Part shown: positions 54,989 to 64,000 of the stretch, one piece after another
Numbering within the stretch: position 1 is the first letter of the stretch
Layout of the letters: each line of letters begins with the position of its first letter
From: Ichthyophis bannanicus
Lineage: Eukaryota > Chordata > Amphibia > Gymnophiona > Ichthyophiidae
Length of the DNA stretch: 64,000 nt
NCBI GenBank assembly: GCA_033557465.1
Contig: CM066035.1
Coordinates: 900,891,309 to 900,955,308 of the forward strand
Direction of reading: 5' to 3'
Position numbers and translations under genes: made by a program
Notes under the pieces: model-generated
What the model saw: the letters and a program-made list of their open reading frames with translations, nothing else
Database searches by the model: none
Told to the model about the DNA's origin: nothing

Positions 54989-55006
54989 TTCCCGGCCAAC
55001 GCACCA
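54989..55006 (-). promoter_or_regulatory. Primer binding site, tRNA-Gly(UCC)-like
   Basis: Minus strand TGGTGCGTTGGCCGGGAA lies six bases downstream of the 5' LTR. It is complementary to the 3' end (CCAACGCA plus CCA) of vertebrate tRNA-Gly(UCC) as I remember it, over all 18 positions. The assignment depends on that recollection. Confidence 0.75.
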
Positions 55007-55012
55007 GGAATA

Positions 55013-55555
55013 TGCTGCAGTGAAGTGCACGCAATGAATAAAACCAGGAGTCAGTTCGAAGATCCAAGCCAATTTATTGTGCACACGTCTCAGGCAAATG
55101 TCACATTCAAAATGGTCTGAGCAATGGAGTCCAGTAAACAACACCTTTTATACCTTTCTTCTTCAGTTTAATACAGGCAAACTTTCTATTGGTCCTACTG
55201 ACCCTTGCACCCATCCAATTGGGATCTCTCTCTGGGCCTAGCACTCTGTTCCCCCTGCTCAGAATTCTCTAACAAAGGCACAGTTCTTAGACTTTGATAC
55301 ATTTCTCCTACAAAGTCACTGCTAGCTTAGAAAATGTGTGAATATAGAGTACTGGAACATGTCTGTCATCAGCATAGAAGAATTCAACAAAGGATTTATA
55401 CAACCTTATCAAAAAGCAGTTTAAAGCAGTTTCTCTAACTTTTACTGAATTTGGTTTCTCTCAGCATTCTTATTCTCAGGTGGGGGCTGAGATTCAGGCC
55501 TAGCTTACAGGCCTCTCGTACGTTTACAGGCTATTCTAGGCCATAGCCTGCCACA
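55013..55555 (-). repeat. Provirus 5' LTR
   Basis: 543 bp, minus strand TGTGGCAGGC...GCAGCA. TATA-like box at 55146-55152 (reverse complement TATAAAA), CCAAT-like elements in U3 near 55190-55215, and AATAAA at 55073-55078 in R. Lacks the SINE found in the 3' LTR. Confidence 0.93.
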
Positions 55556-55590
55556 ATACTATAAGCACCAATTATGAGTATCTATAACGG

Positions 55591-58500
55591 TTTGCACTTG
55601 GTTTGCACTTGGTTTGCAGCTTGTCGTGCTGTGAGGGCTTGCGTGCATCAGTGATGATGAGAGCTAAACTATCGGTAGTTTAACTACTGGCAGGGTCTCC
55701 CAAGATGGACAGGTCTCAGCTGAGGTGCCAGACCAAGACAAACCACCCATCTGGGCAGCAGCAGAATGGGACAGTGTTGACGGCGGAGGATCACATTTTT
55801 GTGACAACGGCAACACCACCAAACTTAAACTGCGCAGAAGAAAGGCCCGGCAATCTAATTCTGTATCTTGCCATGAAAACCCAATGGATAGTTACAACAA
55901 AACAAAATGTGCTATGGTGCTGGAAGATGAGACCCCCAGGTCAGAAGGCACTCAACTAGCTACTGGGGAAGAGCTGAAGACTTTTCAGAGTAAAGCCAGC
56001 ATTTATGATTTGGTTGGATCAAAGCCCTCGGGAAGTCTGACTGCTGATGTAGCTGCGCATGAAATGAGAGTCAGAAGCTGTAAAGATGTCTTACACATTG
56101 GAACATGGAACGTACGAAGCATGAACCAAGGGAAGTTGGAGGTGGTCAAGAATGAAATGGAACGTGTACAACTTGATCTGTTGGGTGTCAGCGAACTGAA
56201 ATGGACTGGCATGGGGCACTTTGCATCAGATGATCACATGGTCTACTATGCTGGAAATGAAAGACAAAGAAGAAATGGTGTTGCATTTATAATAAAGAAG
56301 AAACTTGCAAGAACTGTAATGAAATACAATGCAGTCAGCGAACGCTTAATCTCTATTCGTCTACGAGGATTGCCTATCAACACAACTATAATTCAAGTAT
56401 ATGCCCCAACAACAGCTGCAGAAGAGAATGAAATTGAAGAGTTCTATGAACAAGTACAAGCTGAAATTGACAGAACATGCAAACAGGATATTCTGATAGT
56501 CATGGGTGACTGGAACACAAAAGTTGGCAACAAAGAAGAAGGCAAAGTAGTTGGAAAATATGGACTTGGCAACAGAAATGAAGCTGGAGAAAGACTGATA
56601 GAATTCTGCAAGACCAATGATCAATTCATCTCAAACACCTTCTTCCAGCAACACAAGCGGCGACTGTACACATGGACTTCACCGAATGGATTATATAAAA
56701 ATCAAATTGACTACATATGTGGAAGTCAACGATGGAAAAGCTCTGTAACATCAACAAAGACAAAACCTGGAGCTGACTGTGGAACAGATCATCAACTACT
56801 AGTATGCAAACTCAAGCTAAAGTTGAAAAAGAGCAAACCACTCATGAATGCAGCAAAATATGACCTTGAGAATATACCACTGGAATTTAAAGACTGCCTG
56901 CAAAATCGATTTGCTGCTTTAGATACAAATGACAAAGCTCTGGAAGAGTTATGGAATGACATCAAGAAGGTTGTGTTGGAAGAAAGCGAGAAGTCTCTAC
57001 AAAAGGTGAAAAAGCAAAAACGGCCAAAATGGATGACTGAAGAAACTCTGAAAATTGCCCAGAAACGCAGAGAAGCTAAAGCCAGAGGAGAAAGAAAGAC
57101 AATCACAGAACTCAACAGAGATTTCCAACGTGCAGCAAGACAGGACAAGGAAAAGTACTACAATGACACTTGCAAGGAAATAGAAGCAGAAACTATTAGA
57201 GGAAGAACAAGATCGGCTTTCCTAAAGCTACGAGAGTTAAAGAAAAAGTTCCAGCCTCGAATTGGAATGTTACAAGATGCTCAAGGTTCTATGCTGAATG
57301 ATGCTGAGAAGATCAAGAAAAGGTGGAAGGAATATACAGAGTTTTTTATATGATAAAGATCAAGTGGACCAACAGCCGTTTCAACCTGTACCTTATGATC
57401 GGGAACCATTGGTGATGAAAGAAGAAGTTGAAGCAGCATTGAAAGCCTTATCAAAGAACAAAGCACCAGGCATTGATAGCATTCCCATAGAAGTATTGCA
57501 GCAATCTGATGCAGCTGTTACCGTATTCACAAGGCTCTGCCAAGAAATATGGAAGACAACATCATGGCCAACTGACTGGAAAAGATCTGTGTTTATACCA
57601 ATACTAAAGAAAGATGATCCAACTGACTGTGAAAATTATCGCACAATCGCTCTGATCCCACATGCCAGCAAGATTCTACTGAAGATTATTCAAAAGAGAC
57701 TACAACCATACCTGGAACAAGAACTACCTGAAGTGCAAGCAGGGTTCAGGAAAGGGCGAGGAACGAGACACATCATTGCGGATGTGAGATGGATCCTTGA
57801 AAAGACTAAAGAATACCAAAAGGATATCTATTTGTGCTTTATCAACTATAGCAAGGCTTTTGACTGTGTAAACCATGAGAAACTCTGGGCCACATTAAGA
57901 AGCATGGGTATACCAGAACACCTGATCGTTCTCTTGCGCAATCTGTACATTGATCAAGAAGCAACAGTTCGAACGGAACAAGGTGAAACAGAATGGTTTA
58001 AAATAAGTAAAGGTGTAAGACAAGGCTGCATACTTTCCCCCCTACCTGTTTAATTTATATGCAGAACAAATCATCAGAGAAGCAGGATTGTATGAAGACA
58101 ACAGAGGTGTGAAGATTGGTGGAAGACTCATCAACAACCTTCGCTATGCTGATGATACCACACTACTGGCTGAAAGTGAAGATGATCTGAAACATTTGCT
58201 TCTCACAATCAAAGAACATAGTCTCAAAATGGGCCTGCACCTTAATGTAAAGAAGACAAAGATCATGACAACTGGCATAATCAGCAGGTTCATCGTTGAA
58301 GGAGAAGAAATTGAAATTGTGAACAACTTTAACCTACTTGGATCAACTATCAATAAAGAAGCAACAAGCAGTCAAGAAATCAGACGACGCATTGCTCTTG
58401 GCAGAATGGCTATGAAAGACCTAGATAAGATTCTCAAGAGCAGAGATGTCTCTCTCCATACAAAGATTCGACTTGTTCAAGCCATGGTATTTTCAATAAC

Positions 58501-58931
58501 ATCATATGGATGTGAAAGCTGGACAGTGAAAAAGATAGACAGGAAAAAAATTGATGCCTTTGAATTATGGTGCTGGCGGCGAATAATGTGTATACCATGG
58601 ACTGCCCGAAGAACAAACCAGTCGGCACTAGAGGAGATCAAACCTAAGCTTTCTTTAGAAGCTCAGATGACAAGACTTCGACTTTCATACTTTGGACACA
58701 TCATGCGAAGAGAGAGATCATTAGAGAAAGACATTATGCTTGGCAAGATAGAAGGTCAACGCAAAAGAGGAAGGCCAGCAATGAGATGGATCGATACAAT
58801 AACAGCAGCCACGGGTACCAGTCTGTCAACAATGAGCCGCCTGACTGAAGACCGAACACAATTTAGGATAGCTATCCAGAGGGTCGCCATGAGTCGACTC
58901 CGACTCGACGGCACTTAACAACAACAACAAC
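55591..58931 (+). mobile_element. RTE/BovB-like LINE, near full length with TSD
   Basis: 3341 bp, flanked by ATAACGG at 55584-55590 and 58932-58938. The 5' part (55591-55725) contains a GGCAGGGTCTCCCAAGATGG motif like BovB leaders. It encodes APE-type endonuclease plus RT and ends with GAGTCGACTCCGACTCGACG and an (AAC)n tail, the RTE-type terminus. Two frameshifts are seen in the coding region. It landed 28 bp beyond the provirus target duplication. Confidence 0.92.
55725..58918 (+). pseudogene. RTE LINE endonuclease-reverse transcriptase
   Basis: Endonuclease: LHIGTWNVRSMNQGKL (about 56095), GVSELKWTGMG, IIQVYAPTTA, VMGDWNTKVGN, TDHQLLVCKL. A frameshift at about 57335-57350 follows. RT: KNKAPGIDSIPIEVLQQS, DWKRSVFIPILKKDD, INYSKAFDCVNHEKLW (motif A), KGVRQGCILSP (motif B). 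A one-base gain in a C run at about 58036-58041 shifts frame before LRYADDTTLLAESEDDL (motif C, about 58138). The last residues SRLRLDGT end at 58918. Start uncertain; an ATG at 55705 is in another frame, so a third lesion or an alternative start is possible. Confidence 0.9.
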
Positions 58932-58938
58932 ATAACGG

Positions 58939-59445
58939 ATATGGTCCTGCAGCACCAGCTGCGCTTTTTAAACCTGCTGGGGGGGGCTGAGTGAGTTCTG
59001 GGACATGTCACTGAAAAAGAGAGCCACAGCTAAATCAAACTTGATTTTGAAATTATGGGCCCAACCAAGTCATCTAAGGCCTCTGCATGAGGCCTGTATC
59101 AGTGAAAGTGCTAAAAATAACTAAAACTTAGAAATGTCCAAAAACTCTGCTCATGGGATTAGGTACCACATGACACTGACTTATAAAAGAAAACACAGAA
59201 GAGAGGCAAAACGTATAAGAAAATACCGAAGTCTTAATGCAAGTTGAGGTGATGTAACCCTTCGGCTATATGGAAAAATGAAGACTTAGGCAGTTCCAGC
59301 AATAGCAGCAGTCAGGAAGTGATCTACATGCCTGATGGAAACCTTCAGGAAAACTCCTGAGCTGGGTAGCAAGATCCTGTGCCAGACTCTGTGGGTGATG
59401 TCACCCATGTTGTGAGGATTTGCTATCCTGTTTATCCTCAGAGGA
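58939..59445 (-). mobile_element. Ancient DIRS A6, 5' leader and right terminus
   Basis: GGGTGATGTCACCCATGTTG and TGTGAGGATTTGCTATCCTG near 59392-59430 match the family A right terminal repeat (GACGTCACCCATATGTGAGG then ACTGACTTCCTGC), ending near 59445. Together with 41290-42971 this brackets the provirus and the RTE. The stretch between is the diverged leader and gag start. Confidence 0.65.
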
Positions 59446-59937
59446 CAAAGATCCTACCCACTAGCCAGATCTAGCTGTGGTCCATCCCAGCACTTCTCAA
59501 ACCTGCTCCTTTGGCACTTCTCCCTCCCAATGTGGCTCGCAATCCTAGCTCAACTATTTAAAAAGCAGGGTGCTCCGTAGATGACCTACAGCTCAAATAG
59601 TTCAGCAGGGGAAGGGGAAATCAGAGCAGAGAGCTAAGGAGAAAGAAAGGCAGCTGCAGTAAGGATGCCCTGATGTGATTAGAAGCAGGCGACAAAAACA
59701 GCCACCAAATTCAGAAACAAAGTCTTCCCAGATAAGGAACACAACCCACAGACAGTGGTGTAAATGTTCCCAAGCAGTCCTTGCAGTGCAGGGGGAGCAA
59801 GATAGAGGGGCTCCTACTTGCAGCCATTCCTAAATTTTTTTTTAGGTAGACTACCTGATTAAGGGAGCCCTTTTTGAAACTGCTGCTTGAGGGCCCTTAA
59901 TTTGAACTTATTTCACTGCCCAAGGACCATAATTTAT
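59446..59937. other. Unassigned stretch, no gene seen
   Basis: No protein-like frame and no repeat I can place. Some similarity in style to DIRS leaders (GTTTATCCTCAGAGGACAAA) at the left edge only. Confidence 0.5.
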
Positions 59938-59945
59938 TTCTAGAC

Positions 59946-60418
59946 CAGGGATTCTCAACCCAGTCCTCAGGATACCCCTAGGGAGGCGTGGTCTAGTGGT
60001 TAGGACAAGGTACTTCAGGCCGGAGGGTCGGGGGTTCAAGTCCCATCTCAGGCCGGAGGGATTGGGATTTCTAGTCCTATAGGCACTCCTTGTGGTCTTG
60101 GGCAAGCCACTTAACCCTCCAATGCCCATGTTCCCTGTATGTATTAGTGTGTGTGTTTCATATCCCCTCATGTTAAATGTATCCCCCAATTGACCGCTTT
60201 GACCCGGTGAAAAGCGGGATATAAATACAGCTAAATAAATAAATAAATAGTACTCAGGATACGCCAGTCAGATTTTCAGCCACCAATGAATATGCATGAG
60301 AGAGATTAGCATACAATAGAGACAGTGCATACAAATCTCTCTCATGCAAATTCTTTGTGATTATCCTGAAAACCTGACTGGCTAGGTGTGTCCCAAGGAC
60401 AAGGCTGAGAACTCCTGG
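59946..60418. mobile_element. Foldback hAT-type MITE interrupted by a SINE
   Basis: Begins CAGGGATTCTCAACCCAGTC and ends AAGGCTGAGAACTCCTG; same family as 40506-40699 (shared GGTTATCCTGAAAACC-type and CATGAGAGAGATT blocks). Flanking octamers TTCTAGAC (59938-59945) and GTCTAAAC (60419-60426) match at six of eight. A SINE occupies about 59977-60250. Confidence 0.83.
59977..60250 (+). mobile_element. tRNA-Glu-like SINE with L2-type tail
   Basis: Head GTGGTCTAGTGGTTAGGA matches the 5' half of tRNA-Glu. Box A TGGTCTAGTGG at 59989-59999, box B GGTTCAAGTCC at 60033-60043. The tail TTTGACCCGGTGAAAAGCGG then GATATAAATACAG with (AAAT)n is the 3' end of the L2-like LINE at 38885-39850. CTCAGGATAC is duplicated on both sides (about 59967-59976 and 60253-60262). 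Confidence 0.9.
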
Positions 60419-60426
60419 TCTAAACT

Positions 60427-61398
60427 ATGCATCTTTGGATATATTGTGATGTATATTGTGATAAGGAAGCTTATCATAGCTCAGGTAGGAGCTATAAAAA
60501 AGATGATGTGACTCTGAACAAGCAACCTGTCAGTTCTGGTAGAAGCAAGAAAACAGAGTTTTCACATAAAAGACTACCAGTCCCAGAATGCACCAGGTTT
60601 CCAGCAGCCATGAGAGGGGCTGAAGTGAGGAAATGTGTGTGCAATCAAGAGAGCTATGAGGTAATCCCTAAGCACTCATCTCAAAGGGCAGGGCCTGATT
60701 CAAGACAACTGCGCTGTGTTAGGGAGCAGCACACATTAGAACAGGATAAGAATAGAGCTTATTCTTCAGATAACAGTTACTACAAGCTCCAGCCCAGCTT
60801 CAAGGAGTTTTTCAAGAACAGCTTCAAGGAGAGTTTGAAGAACAGCTTCAGCAAAAGCCAAGCAGATAGAGAGAGAAGGAAACTCTCTGGAAGGAAGAGA
60901 AGAAAGGCCATTGGAAGGTCTGGGAGATTCCAAGGCAGTACTCATACTGGGAGGTATTCCAAAAGCCAGCAGAGTCCATTGGACTGGATTCAGCCAGAGG
61001 AATGGAGTGGCAGAGATAGGAATCACCAGTGGCTACCTGGAAGAGAGAAGACTGCATGTGGAAGGGACTTTCAGACCAAGGCCAGAAGGTATGTGAGAGA
61101 AGATCCAGTGTCCAGGGATCAAGATTGGAAGGCTGGACATCAGAATTGGGTTACATATTGGCCAGGCTATACAGAGAGGAATAATGATAGCAGGAGAGGC
61201 TCAGGTATGAACACTGATCCAGACCCTATCTATAACAGAGAATGGCAGCCAGGGAATAAGCATTCTCATGATAGTGCCTTAATGAAAGACTCGTCTGTGC
61301 CAATGTATGATAGTGACCATATGCTGATTGATGAAGAGGGAGATACAGCAAATGAAACTATTTATATGGACTGTTCTCTATCTAAATGCTATTGCTAG
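60427..61398 (+). CDS. Unrecognised 323-codon open reading frame
   Basis: Opens with ATG right after the MITE target duplication and stays open to 61398. I do not recognise it. The product would be hydrophilic and basic, rich in Ser/Lys/Arg, with near repeats FKEFFKNSFKESLKNSFSKS (about residues 125-144), a basic cluster (RRKLSGRKRRKAIGRSGR) and an acidic C-terminus (DHMLIDEEGDTANE) ending SKCYC. No signal peptide or membrane segment. It may be part of an LTR or other retroelement: AATAAA lies downstream at 61829 and the flanks are repeat-like. A chance open frame this long is unlikely but possible. Confidence 0.35.
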   Translation: MHLWIYCDVYCDKEAYHSSGRSYKKDDVTLNKQPVSSGRSKKTEFSHKRLPVPECTRFPAAMRGAEVRKCVCNQESYEVIPKHSSQRAGPDSRQLRCVREQHTLEQDKNRAYSSDNSYYKLQPSFKEFFKNSFKESLKNSFSKSQADRERRKLSGRKRRKAIGRSGRFQGSTHTGRYSKSQQSPLDWIQPEEWSGRDRNHQWLPGREKTACGRDFQTKARRYVREDPVSRDQDWKAGHQNWVTYWPGYTERNNDSRRGSGMNTDPDPIYNREWQPGNKHSHDSALMKDSSVPMYDSDHMLIDEEGDTANETIYMDCSLSKCYC

Positions 61399-62451
61399 TT
61401 TTCTCTGAGCAAACACATCAGCCATCACAAAGAAACCTAACTTTGTTCTTTATTTCCACTGCAAACAGCTCTTAAAGCAGGATTTGGGCTCACACAGTAG
61501 CAGCCAGCCAGCTAAAGGTTTTCAGCTGGTCCATTGATAGTAATTAGGGCTGCACCTGATTGTGTGTGTGAGCAAGGGAGAATCACTGCTGAGATCTGCG
61601 TGGAAAATAAGCAGAAGTTAACCTAACCAGCAAAGTTTATTCTTTTCTTTGTGCCTTTGTATTTGGTAATTACTTGCTAAGAAAACATTAGCTAATTGCC
61701 TGACAAGCTGAAGGTTGTTTTCTGGTTTACTTTGTGACTTTTTGTTATCCATTTTTAAACACTGCAAGCAAGTAACCTCATTTATAGTGCTATCAAGCAT
61801 ACATGTGCTGGGTGAATTAAACCCCATCAATAAAAGAAGTATTTTATTGATCTTACCACTTGGTTTCACAACTCAAATTATTGTCATCAGCTGTGTTTGG
61901 GAGTGAATGAACTACAATACCCACAATACCTTGCAAGAATCATATGAACATATGCATCATCAAGATTGTGTAAGTTCTCACCCTAGGCAGCCGTCTGACA
62001 ATATATAACCACACACATAAAATGTCAACGGCACTCACACTTCTATTTGTACTTTTCCTAATTAACATAAGTTTTGAATGTACAGCCCTAGAAAAATAAA
62101 AACCACCACCTTATTTATTTATTTATTTGTAGCATTTATAACAGTGCTCCTCATCCAAATACACTCCTATCTCTACAGGGTGGACTTTCAGGAACCAAAA
62201 ACCTACTCATTATAGAGCGGATTATTTAATTGCTGCATGAATCAGGAGGGTGCTGATTATGGTTTACAGAGATGGAGAAACAAACAAGACTTGCACTGGG
62301 AGTAGCCAAACAAAGAAACATGCAGGGAAAGCACTAGGTACATGACCACATCATACTGAAGTTAATGGTGTAACTCAAAATAAAAAACAAAGACAACACA
62401 ACTGAAAGAAGAATGTGGAAAAGCACATTTGCTATTTCTATATCTTCTAGA
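61399..62451. other. Unassigned stretch, no gene seen
   Basis: Holds an AATAAA near 61829, an AACTACAATACCCACAATAC motif near 61910 of the kind seen at the ends of old DNA elements, and a (TTTA)n run at about 62111-62130 that may mark a LINE or SINE 3' end. Nothing can be assigned. Confidence 0.45.
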
Positions 62452-63134
62452 ACACAGAGATAACATAGAAACATGACACAGAAAAAGAACACATGGCCTA
62501 TCTAGTCTGCCCTTCCATATCAACTACAATAGTCCCATTTTTATCTTTAGAGATCCTCTGTGCTTGTCCCATCCTTTTTTGAATTCAGATACTGTCCTCG
62601 TGTCCACGACCTCCACTGGGAGACTATTCCACGCATCTACCACTCTTTGCGTACAGAAATATTTCCACCTATTACTCCTGAGCCTATTCCCTTTCACTCT
62701 CATCCAATGTCCCTCGTAGCAGAGCCTGCCTTCAATTGAAAGAGACCCTCCTGTGCATTTATGCCACAGAGGTATTTAAATGTCTCTATAATATCTCCCC
62801 CATCTCGACTTTCCTCTAAAGTGTACATATTAAGATCTTTAAGTCTGTCCTCATATGCTACATAGTGAAGGCCACTAACCATTTTAGTAGCCACCCTCTG
62901 AACTGACTCCAACCTGCATATATCCTTTTGAAGGTGCGGTCTCCAGAATTTCACACAATACTCCAAATGAGGTCGCACCAGAGACTTATACAAAGGTATT
63001 ATCAGCTCCCTTTTTCTGCTGGCCATTCCTCTCCCTATACACCTAAACATCCTTCTGACTTTCACAGTCACCTTTTCTACCTGTCTAGCTACTTTAAGAT
63101 CATCAGACACAATTACACCCATAATTAACCACAA
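62452..63134 (-). mobile_element. CR1/L2-clade LINE 3' fragment
   Basis: 63134-62700 encodes a 144-residue open RT C-terminus: VSDDLKVARQVEKVTVKVRR, LYKSLVRPHLEYCVKFWRPH, DICRLESVQRVATKMVSGL. The 3' untranslated part runs to about 62452, ending on the minus strand in a TGTCATGTTTCTATGTT-type terminus. Uninterrupted, so moderately young, but 5' truncated. Confidence 0.8.
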
Positions 63135-64000
63135 AAATGAGTATGCCTCATTACAAGACTTTAGTAGAGCAATTCTTAAATAGGCAAGTACATCAAAAAT
63201 ACTTGTATAAAAACATTTAAATGTATCCCACTATGTGTCATACAATTCAGCCTTATCTAGAAGCAGGAAGTTCTATTATGGGCAATACTTTTCTGCCTAC
63301 TGTTTTTTCACCTTACACATTTAGTTTCTCTGTGGGTCAGAATATTTCATGCTGCTCTCATAACTATGACGACTCATCTTTTCAGAAAAGCCATATCACA
63401 ATATAGCTTATTCAGCCAGATGTCACCCATCTTTTTCAGAATCTCAAGGCGGCAGACATCCATAATTTTTTTCCACTACTAGTACTGCTACTAATCCTTT
63501 ATATAGAGCTATTTTTTTTCAATTCCTAGATTTATTGTGGGGTCCTTATTTTTAATTGGTAAAGCTTACAATATGGTCACATGATGTGAGCAGCTAGAAG
63601 GGAGCAAGGAGGAGAAGCACCAGGAGAATTCCCCCCCTAGAAGTGATCACTTGCCTTACTTATTATGCCAAACTAGCTCAGTCTTACACAAATAGCAAGC
63701 AAACACAACAGCGCATCCACGGTTAGCTAAAATTGTTGCTGGAAGTAGTTGGAAAAGTGCTGTTCCTATGAAGCTGGCATGGGCTATGAGAGATAAGTAT
63801 AAATCACCAGAGCCCAAATTGGTGGTGGAAGCAGACTATGGCAGCTTTCAAATATCAGAGAAGGGGTGGCAGATATCTCCAGGGGAGTCTCTGAAGCTGT
63901 AGAAGACAGACTGATATTACTACAGTAAGCAGTAGAATAAAGAAAAAAGAAAAAATGGACTCACATGCCCAGCGGTTGATAGAAGTGGAGCATCGAGTGG
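63135..64000. other. Unassigned right edge, possibly the start of a LINE ORF1
   Basis: No clear gene to 63800. From about 63860 the plus strand gives coiled-coil-like text with stops (GVSEAVEDRLILLQ, then MDSHAQRLIEVEHRV at 63955-64000) that is reminiscent of L1-type ORF1 proteins and runs off the window. Too short to assign. Confidence 0.3.

Larger units (their letters stand above)
42976..55555 (-). mobile_element. Gammaretrovirus-like endogenous provirus with nested insertions
   Basis: Minus-strand provirus: 5' LTR 55013-55555, primer site 54989-55006, gag, pro-pol, env, polypurine tract 43821-43831, 3' LTR 42976-43820. Flanking 4-bp duplications ATAC lie at 42972-42975 and 55556-55559. 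Without the SINE and the DNA transposon it is about 9.45 kb. gag, pol and env all carry stops or frameshifts. Gag, the TAG-separated pol and the env type all fit a gamma-like class I element. Inserted in the ancient DIRS gag A6. Confidence 0.93.

Noticed and set aside
59981..60055. A tRNA gene (good box A and box B)
   Set aside because: The anticodon arm and acceptor pairing are not maintained, and it continues into a SINE body and LINE-type tail with a target duplication around the whole.
60440..61895. Possible solo LTR covering the 323-codon frame (AATAAA near the end, TG and CA at plausible places)
   Set aside because: No flanking target duplication or second copy found in the window; kept only as an alternative.

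Overview
This window looks like transposon-dominated, apparently gene-free vertebrate DNA. I recognise no host protein-coding gene, rRNA gene or free-standing tRNA gene. Several large DIRS-type tyrosine-recombinase retrotransposons of two families sit beside L2-like, CR1-like and RTE/BovB-like LINEs, hAT-type DNA elements, tRNA-Glu-like SINEs and a gammaretrovirus-like provirus. This mix points to an amphibian. A caecilian is my best guess, but only by general resemblance.

Layout. 1-18262 is a three-level nest of DIRS family A copies, all on the minus strand. The outer copy (A1) is cut at 2520/16319 by A3, and A3 is cut at 5467/11221 by A2. A1 also carries a CR1-like LINE (about 1008-1619). 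The outer part of A3 carries a hAT element (2938-5184) with an exact 8-bp target duplication. 18659-24520 is a decayed family B DIRS (B4, minus). 24521-29530 holds short LINE and DIRS pieces and a palindromic, pyrimidine-rich composite. 29530-38870 is an L2-like LINE (minus) split by a nearly intact family B DIRS (B5, plus, 31669-37667). 38885-40430 holds two more L2-like 3' ends, and 40506-40699 a foldback MITE.

41290-59445 is a second nest. An ancient DIRS gag (A6) was hit by a provirus (42976-55555, minus; LTRs about 98% identical by eye; 4-bp target duplication ATAC) and nearby by an RTE LINE (55591-58931, plus; target duplication ATAACGG). The provirus has a PPT, an apparent tRNA-Gly(UCC) primer site, broken gag, pol and env, a SINE in its 3' LTR, and a 2.8-kb DNA transposon inside env. 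That transposon has TTA target duplications and encodes a transposase-like protein I cannot place in a named superfamily. 59446-64000 holds a MITE containing a SINE, an unexplained 323-codon open frame, a CR1-like fragment and unassigned sequence.

How the parts relate. Each DIRS copy has gag, RT/RNase H and tyrosine recombinase genes between inverted terminal repeats, plus an internal region complementary to both outer ends, the template feature of DIRS replication. The nesting orders the events: A1 before A3 before A2; A6 before the provirus and the RTE; the provirus before the SINE and the DNA transposon. Most coding regions are pseudogenes. B5 is closest to intact, with one in-frame stop seen. 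All reading is by eye; boundaries given as approximate may be off by tens of bases.
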